Shown here in pieces: positions 37,793 through 49,310 of a stretch of 64,000 nt of DNA (the stretch's first letter is position 1; each line of letters begins with the position of its first letter). This DNA is from Lingula anatina (lineage: Eukaryota; Brachiopoda; Lingulata; Lingulida; Lingulidae). The stretch is taken from the NCBI RefSeq assembly GCF_001039355.2, contig NW_019776185.1:31469-95468 (forward strand), read 5' to 3'. Both the position numbers and the translations under genes were made by a program. A model generated the notes under the pieces. The model worked only from the letters and a program-made list of their open reading frames with translations, was not told where the DNA came from and ran no database searches.

Positions 37793-40700
37793 GTATTATA
37801 GTATACATATGTATTATTTTTATTAATTGTGATCTTTGGATTTTCCATATGAGTCATTGGATTATGTCTATTATTAATTATTTAATAATATTAAATTATA
37901 TTTAATTTTTTAAGTACTATTTTTTCAAAATGGGAATATTTGTTGTTTCTTATATGAATTAATTTGAGTAAAAATATCCAGGTATTCTTTCAGAGCAGGC
38001 AGAAGTGATGCTCTTTTTATTTAAAATCAAAGTAAATAGGTTAAGTCTTGGCTTAAGCCAGTGGGTTTAGTCTTAAGCTGATAATTTTGTATAGTACATA
38101 ATCACAGCAGCATTGGTGTATTTGGCTGCAACAGATGCTCTCATCTATTTATTTGAATTATATTATATTATATATTTGAATATATATTATATATTTGAAT
38201 ACAATTCAGATCTCTTTCAATTCCAGCCATTCAAATGCATAGAAGGGCGTATTAACAGCTTTTGGACTAGGGACTTGGAATCAGTAAGACCAATACTGGA
38301 GAAAGTAGCAAATGACACTGGCTGTAGTGTGATGTACAAGGAATCTGACATTGTGCTGAGAGGCAACTTCTATCAGGTCAAAGAGGGACATCGTAAGCTG
38401 GCGGAGGCATTTGCCAACCTTTGTCTTGATGCCAAGCCGCCATCTTGTTTTACTGCAGAAGACGAAGCAGAGATTGAATCATTTGAGCATGTGGAGAAAC
38501 ACGACTTGCAAGAAGAATTCCTAGAAAAATCAGAAGAGCAGAAGTCTGGATCAAGAACTAAAATAACAGCAGCAATAACAACCACTGCACCTGATGAAAG
38601 GGATCAGAAAGAAACAGGACATCCTGCTAATGCTTTGAGAAAAAGTTCAGCAAGTGAGAAGTCAGGCAGAGAAATCCCTGCAAAGAAAAAGTCTGATGAA
38701 AACTTGGCACGGTCAGATAAGGAGACAAAAGCATTTTTTGAAAAATCTCGGCCATATGAGGATGACTTGCCATCCCCTGTAATTAGATCAGGAAAGGGAT
38801 CTCCACTGGCAGCTAGCGCTTTAACGAGAAGCAGCAGCGAAGATGAGAACGAGTTGTGTGTAGATCACCATCTCTGGTTGTACATTCGCTATATAGCAAT
38901 GCTAATCCTTACTCAGATCCAAGACAAATTTGGTGTGAAGTTCCTCCCTGCATTTGGTGAAGAACCAAGCTACGATGTTGTTCATATTGAAGCAGATGAG
39001 AAAGGCCTACCAGAAACTATTCCAACAAGAAGAGCCCAGGCTAAAGAAGAGTTCATTCAACTTTATCAGAAACTGTCAGAAGAGTTATTGGTGACCTCTG
39101 AAAAAGTACCCAGTACTCCAGACATCTGTCGCCAGGTAGTACTCGATGTTATCGAGGAACTGAAATTAAAATATGTAAATGTTGCCTATGAATATGTTGA
39201 AGAGACCAACATCTGTTTTTTCATTGGTCGTCCTTTTTATGCTTTGCAAGCAAGAGATGAGTTTGTCAAGCTTTTGAAAGAGAAACTGCCTGCAGAATTA
39301 TTTCAAAATTACCATCGCCGAGACCCATTCACCCTTGAAGACATACTTGACAGAGGGGGTCCAAGGCACGATGAAACCCAAGAAGAAGATCCAATACCTG
39401 ATGACACTCAAAATGAAGTGCAAGAGTCAGTCCATGAAAAACATTTCATCCAATGTGTACAAGATGTGAAAATGAATGATGATTCAGTTTTACAAATTCT
39501 CTTTGTCACAAATTTTTCTGTCATGGTGTATACAGGAGACATTGTTGAAGAAAATGTTGATGTCATCGTTAGTGCATCCAATGGATTCCTGGCAAATGCT
39601 GGAGGGGTGGCAGCCGCCATTTCTGACGCTGCAGGAAGATTGCTCGACAGAGCATGTGCGCGGATACTTATGGAACGAGGCCATCCTTTGGAAGTGACTG
39701 AAAATGAAGTGACCACAGCTGGAGATCTCCAGGCCAAGTACGTAATACATGCTGTTGGCCCTCAGCTCAGAGATTACCCAGATGATGTTGATCGTCTGCA
39801 GAAACTGAAGCTGACTTTTGTGAACATCTTCAGGAGAGCTGATGAATTAAAGCAAACAACTATTGCCCTACCAGCAATCGGTGCAGGTAAATGTGATAAT
39901 GTTGCAGTTGTTTAATAGAAATAACTGTTTAAGAACCCTTTTTTTGTGAATTTTGTGATCATTTTCAAATATTTTCATCAGGAAACTCGTCCAAGCTGAA
40001 GGCTTTTTGGTAAAATAGGCTTGACTGTAATAATATTCTGTGGAGATGTTAACAAAAATATTTATTTGAAAGCTTCAGGTCAAAAGGTTTTCAGTTTGAG
40101 TGGCAAAAATCGGTTGAAATAGTTTCAAGTTAAACTTTTTTTACTTATTTAATCACTGATGAAGATACAGAATGGTTATTTGTACAATGTATTTTAGGTG
40201 CTGCTGGTGTACCTCTCAATGATGTTGCCGTGGCTCTGTTTTCTGCTATTAATCATGTTGCCAAACGTAGGCAAAGTGGCCGCTATCTTAGTCTGAAGGA
40301 AATTCATGTCCTGAACATTGACCCTGAAGCCACCAAAGTTGTCCAAGACATTTTCATGCAGGAATCTGTCACAGTTCCAGCAATTTCATCGAAAAGTGTG
40401 AAAGGTATTAAACAGCTTTGTCTTTTTTGCATACTTTGGTATTGAAAAAAAAAAAAGGGTTTGACATGACTTCTTTGTTCCAAGACTTAGTTTCATGATG
40501 TTGTCATTCACTAAGGTAGCTTTGTGACACTTGCCTCAGAATATCAGAAACAAGAGTGCCATAACGTATGCTGGAAATGAATGCAATGGTGTAAATCTTG
40601 AGATTTTATATACTCGTAGCCTTGAATGAAAAGTCAAGGAGACTGTGATAGAACATTTTGTCTTATGTTTTGCAGTTTTTAAAACATTATTTCAAGTTAC

Positions 40701-42917
40701 CGTTTTATCAGGATACCATCTCGTGTGACATTTCAATCAACGTTTTAGTCATTTTTACCTCTACCTCACGCTTAAATTTTAACAATAGAGAGAAACACCT
40801 CCCAAGATTTGCATTTCATCCATAATGCATAGAAGTTGTATACAAATGCAATTAAAAACCATTTTCTTACCTCTGTTTTCAAGGACCAGTCACAGAAATT
40901 GAAGGAGCAGTCCAAAAGCTTTTAGAGAGAGGTGACGCGAGGACCCAGGAAGTGATCAATGAACTTTTGGATGAAACTGAACGTATTGGACAACTTGAAC
41001 AAGGTAGATCAAGGCGAGGTCTCATGGTGGAATCGGTCCTTGAAGAAGAACCAGGATGTAAGACACATCCAAGAACAGAAGAAGAAGCCATTTTGGCTAT
41101 GGAACAACAGAGATCTAGGCCACCCCGGCATCACCAACCACAATATGGGGATGTAGAGCCAGGGTGTAAGACCCATGCAAGAACAGAAGAAGCAGCCATT
41201 CATGCTCTGAAACACCAAAGATCACCCAACTCTCCAAGGCGTCATCAACCAACATATGGTGGTGCAGAACCACATGCCAAGACCAACCCCAGAAGAGATG
41301 ATGAGATGCGTGGTTCAGTGCCACAATCCCAGCCTCAGATTATCCAATCCCCAAAGGCCTCTCGCCCAGTCAAGAACATTGGCCAGCGTTGTGCTTTCTG
41401 CAGCTTTGACCATAACCTATTGCGCTTGTCCTGCAATCACATTTTGTGTCGGCCATGTTGGGAATCAATTCCACTCGATACCTTTGGGAGACATCCTTGC
41501 CCTTTCTGCTCTGGGAAAACTTCATCTCCAAAAAGAAGGACAACTGCTCCTCCTCCAACTACCACAACAACTGCTAGAGAACCAAAAAATCAGAATACTG
41601 TGGGGCAAGTTTATGACCTGCCAGGCAATCTACGCCATGTGACAGATGAACGTCAACTCCCAGGATACCGTGGACACTCCACCATAATTCTTCACCTGGA
41701 CGTCCCAGATGGTGTGCAGAAGGTAAGATGTTTCGAAATGAATGTTATGATTCCCCTGTAGCAAAGTGAATAGTTTGCAGCAATGTTGCAAGAAAATTGC
41801 AGCAATATTGCTGCAAACTTAAGGGAGTTTGCAACAGAAAATTAATGCTGCTAATTTGTAGCAGTATTGCAGTAAATTTGCTAAGAATTGCAGTTTGCAA
41901 CAATATTGCAGCAAGTTTGCTGCCAATTTGCTGCAGGCCTGATATTTTGCTAAGGGTCATCCAGATCGGTTTTATTTTCAGTAAAGAAAAAATTGAATCT
42001 GATACTGGATCTTATTTCTAATGACTTTGTTAGAAGGACCAAAGGTATTGTTACTCGTTTTAAGTAAGATCCAGTATCAGGTAAATTTTTTCTTTACTTA
42101 AGTTAGATGTTTCAGTCTGTTTACTGTAATAGCACACAGTGAGTGGTATACTTTTTCAACACCTTTGTCTAAATCACCAAGGTATACCATATCCAAAACC
42201 TTTCATGAAATTAAAATAATAGGCTTATTTTTGAGTCCTGCTGGTATACCATATCCAAAACCTTTCATGAAATTAAAATAATAGGCTTATTTTTGAGTCC
42301 TGCATGTATACCATATCCAAAACCTTTCATGAAATTTAAATACATAAGCTTATTTTTGTGTCCTGCATTTTTAGTTTTGGGTCATAAAGGAGAAATTTTA
42401 TCTTGTGACAATAAACATTTGAAATTAAAACTCAGAAATGGTTTATATATCTTTATTTTGTCAATGCAGTGCTTTACCATGGAAATTAAATTTTTGCTGT
42501 ATAAAGGTCTAGTAGTCATTGAAGCTTGTTATAGTTTCAAAGGACGGAGGAGATTGCATGTGAAACTTAAAAAGAATGAACAAACGAACAAAAAGATTAA
42601 GAAAACTGTTCTTTGAATCATTACAAGATCTTTAAACCAAATGGAATACAGAGTTCTAAACATACTTGTTTTAAATTCCTAGAAAACCCATCCATACCCA
42701 GGAAGACCATACAAAGGCACCAAAATAATGGGTTATCTGCCAGACACACCTGAGGGAAGACAAGTTCTCAGTTTGTTGTATGATTGCTTTAATGCTGGAA
42801 AGATGTTCCGAGTGATCAGGTCAAAGAGCAGTGGAATGGATCGAGTGGTGTCCAATATTCCTATTAAGACTGATGTGTATGGAGAGTAAGTACAAGAATC
42901 TTTTTCCTTTTTTTCTT

Positions 42918-42948
<31 letters not shown>

Positions 42949-43588
42949 TTATTTTTTTTGGTGAAATAAAGTATTCATGCTGGTTTAGTGAAGCATATCC
43001 TGTGTTGCAAATATTTGTTTGTAATGTCGAATATTTGCCCAGCATTGCATTTATGTGCAACTAGCATGAACAGAGATGCTATGATTTGTGAAGTATGATA
43101 ACTGTATTTTTATTCAATTTGTTCTGCTGTTGTTGTTTCCATTGGCATGATCACATCAAGTGCAAATTAGGTAGTGACATACCCATGTTTCCACATTGAT
43201 TTTAATCCATATTTATGATAAAACGGTCACTGTGGATTTGGTCACCTAGTGACATCACATGTTGGAGTTTGAAAACTGGGTAACACATTAGCTGAATTAC
43301 ATGCCCTGTAGCAAAATGTACAATAAATGCCAATTAATGCTGCATGTCGTTTTGTCCAACTGTAAGTTTGTTTGGAAATTGTGTGAGTTTGACACACCCA
43401 GATATAAACATCATGGCAGAAGCATTGTCAGTACATTTTACTTTGGCATCAAATGTAGCTTGCTTCTCACTCAAAATGTGTTTTTTAATTATAAAATAAT
43501 CTTGTTTTCTTTCTACAGGAGTGGTTACCCCGACACCAATTATCTCCCACAGCTTCAAGAACGCCTGTGTTCCCTGGGTCTGCAGTGA
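36978..43588 (+). CDS. Macro-RING-Deltex (DTC) protein; fused PARP9/DTX3L-like E3 ligase
   Basis: Seven exons join in frame into 1067 residues: 36978-37125, 37716-37792, 38227-39886, 40198-40404, 40884-41722, 42683-42885, 43519-43588. Order: RRM-like segment (about 1-75), KH-like segment (76-145), charged linker, two further KH-like segments (about 284-445), macro domain (about 504-690), helical region, three peptide repeats, C3HC4 RING (867-906), DTC domain (about 935-1067). In vertebrates DTX3L supplies RING-DTC and partners PARP9, which supplies macro domains, in the DNA-damage and interferon responses; here both lie in one chain. The start ATG has a good context (aaacaATGg) and follows a likely 5'-UTR splice acceptor ending at 36939. 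Expected role, by inference: recruit to ADP-ribose and ubiquitylate nearby targets. DTC catalytic positions look changed. Confidence 0.9.
38227..39886 (+). CDS. Large exon: KH-like segments plus first part of the macro domain
   Basis: This 1660-base exon starts at PFKCIEGRINSF after a ttccag acceptor. An ATG-initiated frame that begins upstream at 38113 is intron read-through, not the start. The first 70 residues and those from HHLWLYIRYI to KLSEELL look like KH-type modules, with a roughly 140-residue acidic/Ser/Lys-rich disordered stretch between them. The macro domain follows with GDIVEENVDVIV (D513), SASNGFLANAGGVAAAISDA and YVIHAVGP, and ends at LPAIGAG. The Asp of MacroD-type hydrolases (GGGVDGAI) is Ala here, so ADP-ribose reading is more likely than hydrolysis (inference). 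Confidence 0.88.
40198..40404 (+). CDS. C-terminal macro-domain exon
   Basis: This exon completes the macro domain: the substrate loop continues as AAGVPLNDVAVALFSAINHV, with a final strand in LKEIHVLNIDPEA and a last helix in ATKVVQDIFMQES. The glycine loop is split by the intron between LPAIGAG and AAGVP. It ends with split phase 1, matching the next exon. Confidence 0.88.
40884..41722 (+). CDS. Exon with repeat linker, RING finger and start of DTC domain
   Basis: Residues 698-977. A short helical region (VQKLLERG, VINELLDETERIGQLEQG) precedes three peptide repeats with the core EPGCKTHxRTEE. The RING has all eight zinc ligands spaced as in C3HC4: C867, C870, C881, H883, C886, C889, C903, C906. 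A Pro/Thr-rich spacer leads to QVYDLPGNLRHV and GYRGHSTIILHLDVPDGVQ, the start of the Deltex C-terminal fold. Confidence 0.92.
41760..41940. repeat. Cluster of GCAGCAATATTGC-type words
   Basis: At least eight imperfect copies of TTGCAGCAATATTGC or its complement in both orientations within 180 bases, starting 38 bases after the RING exon donor. Confidence 0.75.
41981..42098. repeat. Inverted repeat (hairpin) in the same intron
   Basis: gtaaagaaaaaattgaatct and the following gatactggatctta (41981-42014) face their reverse complement at 42064-42098, with a loop of about 50 bases and a few mismatches. Confidence 0.85.
42181..42366. repeat. Tandem repeat, 3 x 62 bp, in an intron of the macro-RING-DTC gene
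   Basis: Units at 42181, 42243 and 42305, each starting with a form of ggtataccatatccaaaacc. Units 1 and 2 are nearly identical, unit 3 is slightly diverged. Confidence 0.92.
42683..43588 (+). CDS. DTC domain exons and stop
   Basis: Exons 42683-42885 and 43519-43588 encode the core of the Deltex C-terminal domain: HPYPGRPYKGTKIMGYLPDT, EGRQVLSLLYDCFNAGKMF, then GYPDTNYLPQLQERLCSLGL and stop. The HPxPG, YLPDxxxG and GYPDxNYL signatures identify the fold without doubt. Family histidines (IHHKT) read IPIKT (1036-1040), and the His before GYPD is Ser1046. The family Glu in the last helix aligns with Arg1060, next to Glu1059. Catalysis may therefore be altered. Confidence 0.9.
43260..43322. repeat. 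63-bp exact direct duplicate, copy 1 (last intron)
   Basis: Identical to 44219-44281. It begins tgttggagtttgaaaactgg and lies in the last intron of the macro-RING-DTC gene. Confidence 0.92.
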
Positions 43589-43903
43589 ACTTGTACAAGT
43601 ACATAACAAGGAATGATCATATAATGGGCAGTCAGCCACATTTATATGTAGACTATTAATAACATAGAATATTAGGGTATATTATAGAACTGTAATTGTT
43701 GCATCTTTATATCTTTAATAATTCATTGATGTGAAACTTAAACAAGTATATGCATATACCAAGTTGATATATAAACATGAAGTTATGTGTAAATTAATTC
43801 TTTTGATGTGTAGATTTGGTAGCATCGATGTACATGTATATGTGAAAACAGATGCTTGTTAAATACATGATTTCCTTTGCAAGAACTTTCAGAATTATCT
43901 AAA

Positions 43904-43909
43904 AATAAA
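43904..43909 (+). terminator. Poly(A) signal of the macro-RING-DTC gene
   Basis: AATAAA lies about 316 bases after the stop in an AT-rich 3' UTR. It is the first good hexamer downstream; no transcript confirms it. Confidence 0.5.
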
Positions 43910-44218
43910 ACTAAATTTGTAGTGTGAAAAGAAAAAAAAAGGTTATTGAAGTTTTATTGTAACCTTATTTTAAAGGCACAATATGTAAGATGTGTAGAAA
44001 TTGTATTTGAAATATATTATCAGCTAATTCGTAAATTGCTAAACGCTAATATGTAAATTTTGGATAAGTACCTTTGAATATTTCTTTCCATTAAGTTCAC
44101 AGACATAAGGCTGAACCCCTGAGGTGAATGATAGTTTGAAAAGATATCTTAGCCTCTGTTCTGTATACCATACTGAATGGTGGACTGAAAATTTGAAGGC
44201 AAATATTTACTAGATAAC

Positions 44219-44281
44219 TGTTGGAGTTTGAAAACTGGGTAACACATTAGCTGAATTACATGCCCTGTAGCAAAATGTACA
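44219..44281. repeat. 63-bp exact direct duplicate, copy 2 (3' flank)
   Basis: Identical to 43260-43322, 959 bases downstream, past the likely poly(A) signal. Confidence 0.92.
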
Positions 44282-45423
44282 CAATGAGAACATCCTGGAA
44301 ATTTCAACATTTTTAATATACCAGGTCCAAATATATATATGGCTTGAAAAGAGGTTTATATATAATTGTAACAATTTTGGATAAGATGTACTGCAGTGAT
44401 TAAGGGGAACATTATTAATTTTCTTGCTAGCTCATGCATCGATAATTTTTTAATTTGCATTCGAAATGTAAAAAATTATTTTTCTTACCTACCGCAGAAT
44501 AGTCTATTAAGCAAAGGGAGTAGAGATGTCCTCCTTCCAATTTTACAAGGATTTTCAGCAAAAAAAATGTGGTTGGGTTTAGACCTGATAATTGCTTTAT
44601 AAAGCATTTTGAGCTTATTTTTGGTGTGCCATCTGTTACAAAAGCTTTAAATTCAGCACAAATATGTTCTGGAGAGGCCTACATGTGTAACATGACGTTT
44701 GCTTGCTATTTGCTACGCAGCATTAAAGGCCAAATATGAACATGCAAAGTTGGAAGCATATTTGAATAACCATTTGTAAATCAAATATATGTGCCATGCA
44801 TGTTACATGTTATATGATAATCTTATATCCTAGTGCTATTGTATTGTAATCTAGTTCCTTTGAAAGAATTGAGTCAATACCATGTGTGTTAAATATTCAA
44901 GATATATATGTACAAAATTTAATTATCATTCTGAGTTATTGGTGTTTCATCTTTGCTTTCAATTTCAATTATCAGACTGCAAAATGGTGTGGAAAAAAAA
45001 TTTTATCGGATTATATTGTAATTTTCTTTAGAACAGCTACTTCCTTGGAAGAAAAGAAACAGAAGATCAAGTATTAAGTGGAGCTGGGCTGGGCATTCAT
45101 ATTATTGATACACCAAGCAGAGACTAAGAAGCTACTTGACCAGTGAAATGATTGCTCAGCACAGGCATAGTGAAATCACTTTGTTTATCGCCAACTCTAA
45201 ATACAGGTTGTCCTCTTAATTCATCTTAAAATGTTTTTGACTGTTTATTAAATGAAAAAAGGACAATTTTGAAGTTATTTTTGTTTGGAATTAAACAGAT
45301 GAGTTTAGTGTTAGAGATGACGTTGAACAAAAGCTTAAATGTTGAGAACTGGACCTGTTACTTTATTATTACTATTTAATAACGTTTACCTTCTGCTTTG
45401 GTTATTAGTTTGAGTTCATTAAG

Positions 45424-45642
45424 CCCCCTTTACACTGGACGGCGTCCTTTCTGCGTCCAGCAGTACGGTCCTATTTGAGAGTTAAAAGATTATAATACTT
45501 TACGTGCCGACAACTGGCCGATCATTGAGCATTCATTCTGATACAAAATCAATGCTCGTACCTCCTTATTAAGACCACATTGATGTCAAATTTCATGGTC
45601 GCAGAAAGGACGCAGAACGGACGCCGTCCAGTGTAAAGGGGG
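45424..45642. mobile_element. MITE with 35-bp near-perfect terminal inverted repeats
   Basis: 219 bp. The left end CCCCCTTTACACTGGACGGC and the next 15 bases are matched by the right end with a single mismatch. The short interior has no ORF. The flanks (attaag / tattag) hint at a TTA-type target duplication. It lies between the macro-RING-DTC and TPR genes. Confidence 0.85.
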
Positions 45643-46435
45643 TATTAGCAATATGCTTGTATTTATTGTGATTTTAGTAACAAGTTGCAGTTTACATTTG
45701 ATTTATTATAAAATGTTTCATGTGTATGAAGTGATTTCAGTGTTAGATCTATATTGCGTTAATTGGATTGCTATTACATATAAAGTACATATTAGCAAAA
45801 GGGTTTGACAACCATTATCTGTATTATTAGACAAGCTGTGAAATGAATTTAGTTATAACCATATAATATTTGGAAACAAATAATGCTTCTTTGGCATTGA
45901 AATATCTTTTATTAGAATACATCATCCGAATACACATGAATGTGAAGAGGTAACCACTCATAATATGAAGTTTAGGAAGTGGAATGGACAGATACATTAA
46001 TTAAAATATAAGAATTTTGAAATATATGACATTAACCTATACTTAATTTAAGAGTACAAAATCCTTATACACTGCTATCTGATGCACAAGACTGACATTT
46101 TTGTAACTATTTGTGGCGCTTGCTTAAATAAATTCAGAAAAAGTGAATATTGTCAAAATGTTACATGCCACAGAGGATAGAGATGGAAACTAACTGTGAA
46201 ATACAATGGAGTTTCAAACCAGTTGATGATCCCTTCAATACACAATTGCTAAATTATACATGGTTTTTAAAGTCTAACAAACCAGACAGCACATCTGCTA
46301 CAGTCTATACAAATAATGTAAAAAATATTCAAAGACCCTGAATTAGTTTAAATGGGAATCCCTTCTTATCCCTCTTAAATAACTGCATCTCAAAAGTTCA
46401 TCAAAATTTGTGAAGAATTTTATGAGATATCATGG

Positions 46436-46501
<66 letters not shown>
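46436..46501. repeat. (CA)n followed by poly-A
   Basis: A CA run of about 34 bases grades directly into about 31 A residues in the intergenic region before the TPR gene. Confidence 0.92.
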
Positions 46502-46505
<4 letters not shown>

Positions 46506-47908
46506 AAGGCAGACAAAACACCTATCCACCTTCATCACCAGTTGTTTTAAATTCCTTGAAACATTAAGATCAACAACAATTATTCAAAACCACACAAAGC
46601 TAATCTATATGAAGGTGGTATATGTATTTAACCTCATAATACCTTTGGAAAGACTTATGCAATTGCTTGGATTTAACAACCTCAAAGAAATAAATCCACT
46701 TTCTAATTGCAGTTTTTGGAGGTAATTTGTTGCTTAACATTTGTGAAATAATAATTTTTAAAAATTCACATAAAGCATAACCACAACTTGCAATTTAAAC
46801 AACAAAGTTTTCCTGCTTACGAAATATGGAAGAAAAAAATTCCATGTATTGCGTTTGTATCACAGTAACACATTTAACATGATTATATACATTAAATTAC
46901 ATAATATATATTTCTTGAAAAATAATTGGCAGTTCAACAGAATGGAAAAGATGTTAACATTTCTCTGAAAGTCTCTGCCTAAAGTAATGCAGTCAAGTAC
47001 TGCCATGTGACAAAGGGGTTAAATGACTTATATCATAAAAGTATCACTCAAATAAAATTTACAAATGCTTTATAATTAAAAAGACTGACAAATGTTTGCC
47101 CTTAAATTGCAATATTGAGACAAATTAATCATTGGCCAAAAGCAAAAAGGGAGGCTCTGTCACTGCCTTTCCCACTAACAGCAGTCAATCCTCACCAAAA
47201 ATATAAATGAAGAAAAAAACAAAAACGGATTATGCATCATTCATATCATGTGATACAAGTAACCATAAAAAGTATGCAGAGCAAAAGGAATCCTTGTCCC
47301 ATTTACCCGAATCATTTGCATTTTTTTTCACAGGTAGTTTTCTCTTTAAGTTGGATATTAAATGTTTGGTAGGACGGAATGTGACGTATGTAAGATGCAT
47401 GCATGTGTAAGGTACACGAAGTTCTTATAAAAAATTACCCAAGACAGAGAAAAAAATCAATAAACCTTTTGTTTATATAACAACATACTTTGTTATATAA
47501 AACGTAAGTCTACATAGTTGCTTAAAAGTGGCTAATTCCTATTAAAATACCCTGACATAACAACACTTTTACTGAATTATCACAGTATTTTCATACAACC
47601 TAAGTTAATAACCACACAATATCACAACCACATGTGCATACTAGATGTTTGTAACAGCAGAACAGAAAGTTGTTTGTTTTCCCAAGTATATTCCAGTTTA
47701 TCTGGTAGAGGAGATGTGAGACGCTCAGATATGTATATAACATCTAGCCAATGTCAATCATCAAGCTTTCAAAATTTCTGCATTTCTAAAATAAAATCTC
47801 AATCATAACTTCATTTTTTTCTTTCTCATTTGAGTTTAGGGTGTAATATCCGAAAGTAATGTATTTCTATACTGATTTATAAAATGGAGCATTGAAAGAA
47901 TCAATGGT

Positions 47909-47914
47909 TTTATT
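47909..47914 (-). terminator. Poly(A) signal of the TPR gene
   Basis: AATAAA on the minus strand, about 47 bases after the stop codon. Confidence 0.5.
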
Positions 47915-47960
47915 TAATACTGGAGGTACTGTAGGGTTTCTTAACTGCGCACAAATAGTT

Positions 47961-49310
47961 TTACTCTGCTGGAGGTGGAGGAGGGTCCCCTAACTGAGCC
48001 CCAATGCGTCTGTACATTGGTTCTCTGATTGTGTTCATTGACCGCACGGTCATGGGATGTTTGGGGCCATAGATCTCCACACAAAGGTACGCTTGTTTCT
48101 TAAAACAGTCGTAGGCTTTCAGGTAATCTCCCAGCTCTTCATAATGAATGCCTGTATTTGTCATGATCCGAGAAGCCAAAATGCACTTTTCTCCATAGAC
48201 CTGGTAACACATTGTTTTGGCCTTTTCATAAAGCTGAAAAGGAAATAGTTTAATTATAAATATTATTCTTACAAGTGATGGATACAAAATGGAATCAAAT
48301 GTGAAAAAGTAACCCTTCACTTTAGCTGCTATGTCTCCCCTGTTTACAGAGAGTCACCTCTTGTTAACCGACTTGTCAATTTTGTATGGAAATAATTACC
48401 TTGAGTTGTTCAGGCACAGCGCTTTGACATAACAATCCTTCAGTCATAGTTGTCTCAGCAAGCATCCCAATGTCATTAAGCTGAAAAAAGACAAAAATAA
48501 AAATTATCCACTTGTAAGGTCATGGTATTCTTGGAATGAAATTGTGCAAAAATAAATAAATGAATACTATCTACTCAAAAATGACAAAATACTTTAAAAT
48601 GAATAATTTCAAAACATTATTTCAACAGTTGCTAGAAGTGATCCTGTAAAAAAAAAACCCTTCAAATTTCAATCATAATCTATTGTAACTGTTCCTCCTT
48701 TTCACACTCTAGATTAATAACTAACAAGCAATTTGCATAAGAATCCTCATAATTTATGTAATTTTACCTCCTCAAAGACCTGTTGCGCAGCTTTAATATA
48801 TTCCTTCCCATCCGTCAATGCTGCCTGTGCACTACGCTGGGTGTTACCGCCACGCAGGGACCACCCAGACAGGTGAAACGTGATCCGAGACATGTCAGAC
48901 GCCCACTTGGACTGAAATCAGAAATTTGTGTCAAGTCCCAAAAAAATTTCAAAAAGTCTGATCCCATTATGAGCCAATAGTAGAGAAAAAAGAGCTGTAA
49001 AGTGGAAACACTGTTAGAGTGCACCAATCAAAAATAATTAAACCAAAAAATAAACTTATATAATATATAATGCCATAACATGACAATTTGCAACTATAAT
49101 GTCATCCATAACCAAATAAAACCCGAAGAGGTCCAGTAAGGTCCAAGGATCTCAGAACAAATCTTCAGTGTGTTTTTAGACCCCCCCCCCCCCCCCCCCC
49201 ACCCACCCCCACCCCCCCCCCACCCACCNNNNNNNNNNNNNNNNNNNNNNNNNCCCCAAAAGGTCCAGTAAGGTCCAAGGACCCCAAAAAAAACCTCCAG
49301 TTTTTGACCC

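Larger units (their letters stand above)
43910..47908. other. Intergenic region between convergent genes
   Basis: AT-rich, with the second 63-bp duplicate, the 219-bp MITE and the CA/poly-A tract. No coding signal in either strand. Confidence 0.6.

Noticed and set aside
38113-38226. ATG-started extension ahead of the large macro-gene exon
   Set aside because: AT-rich text (YYIIYLNIYYIFEY) that is intron; a clear acceptor ends at 38226 and joins in phase with the exon ending at 37792.
42181-42366. CRISPR-like array
   Set aside because: Three directly abutting 62-bp units without spacers in an animal intron; an ordinary tandem repeat.
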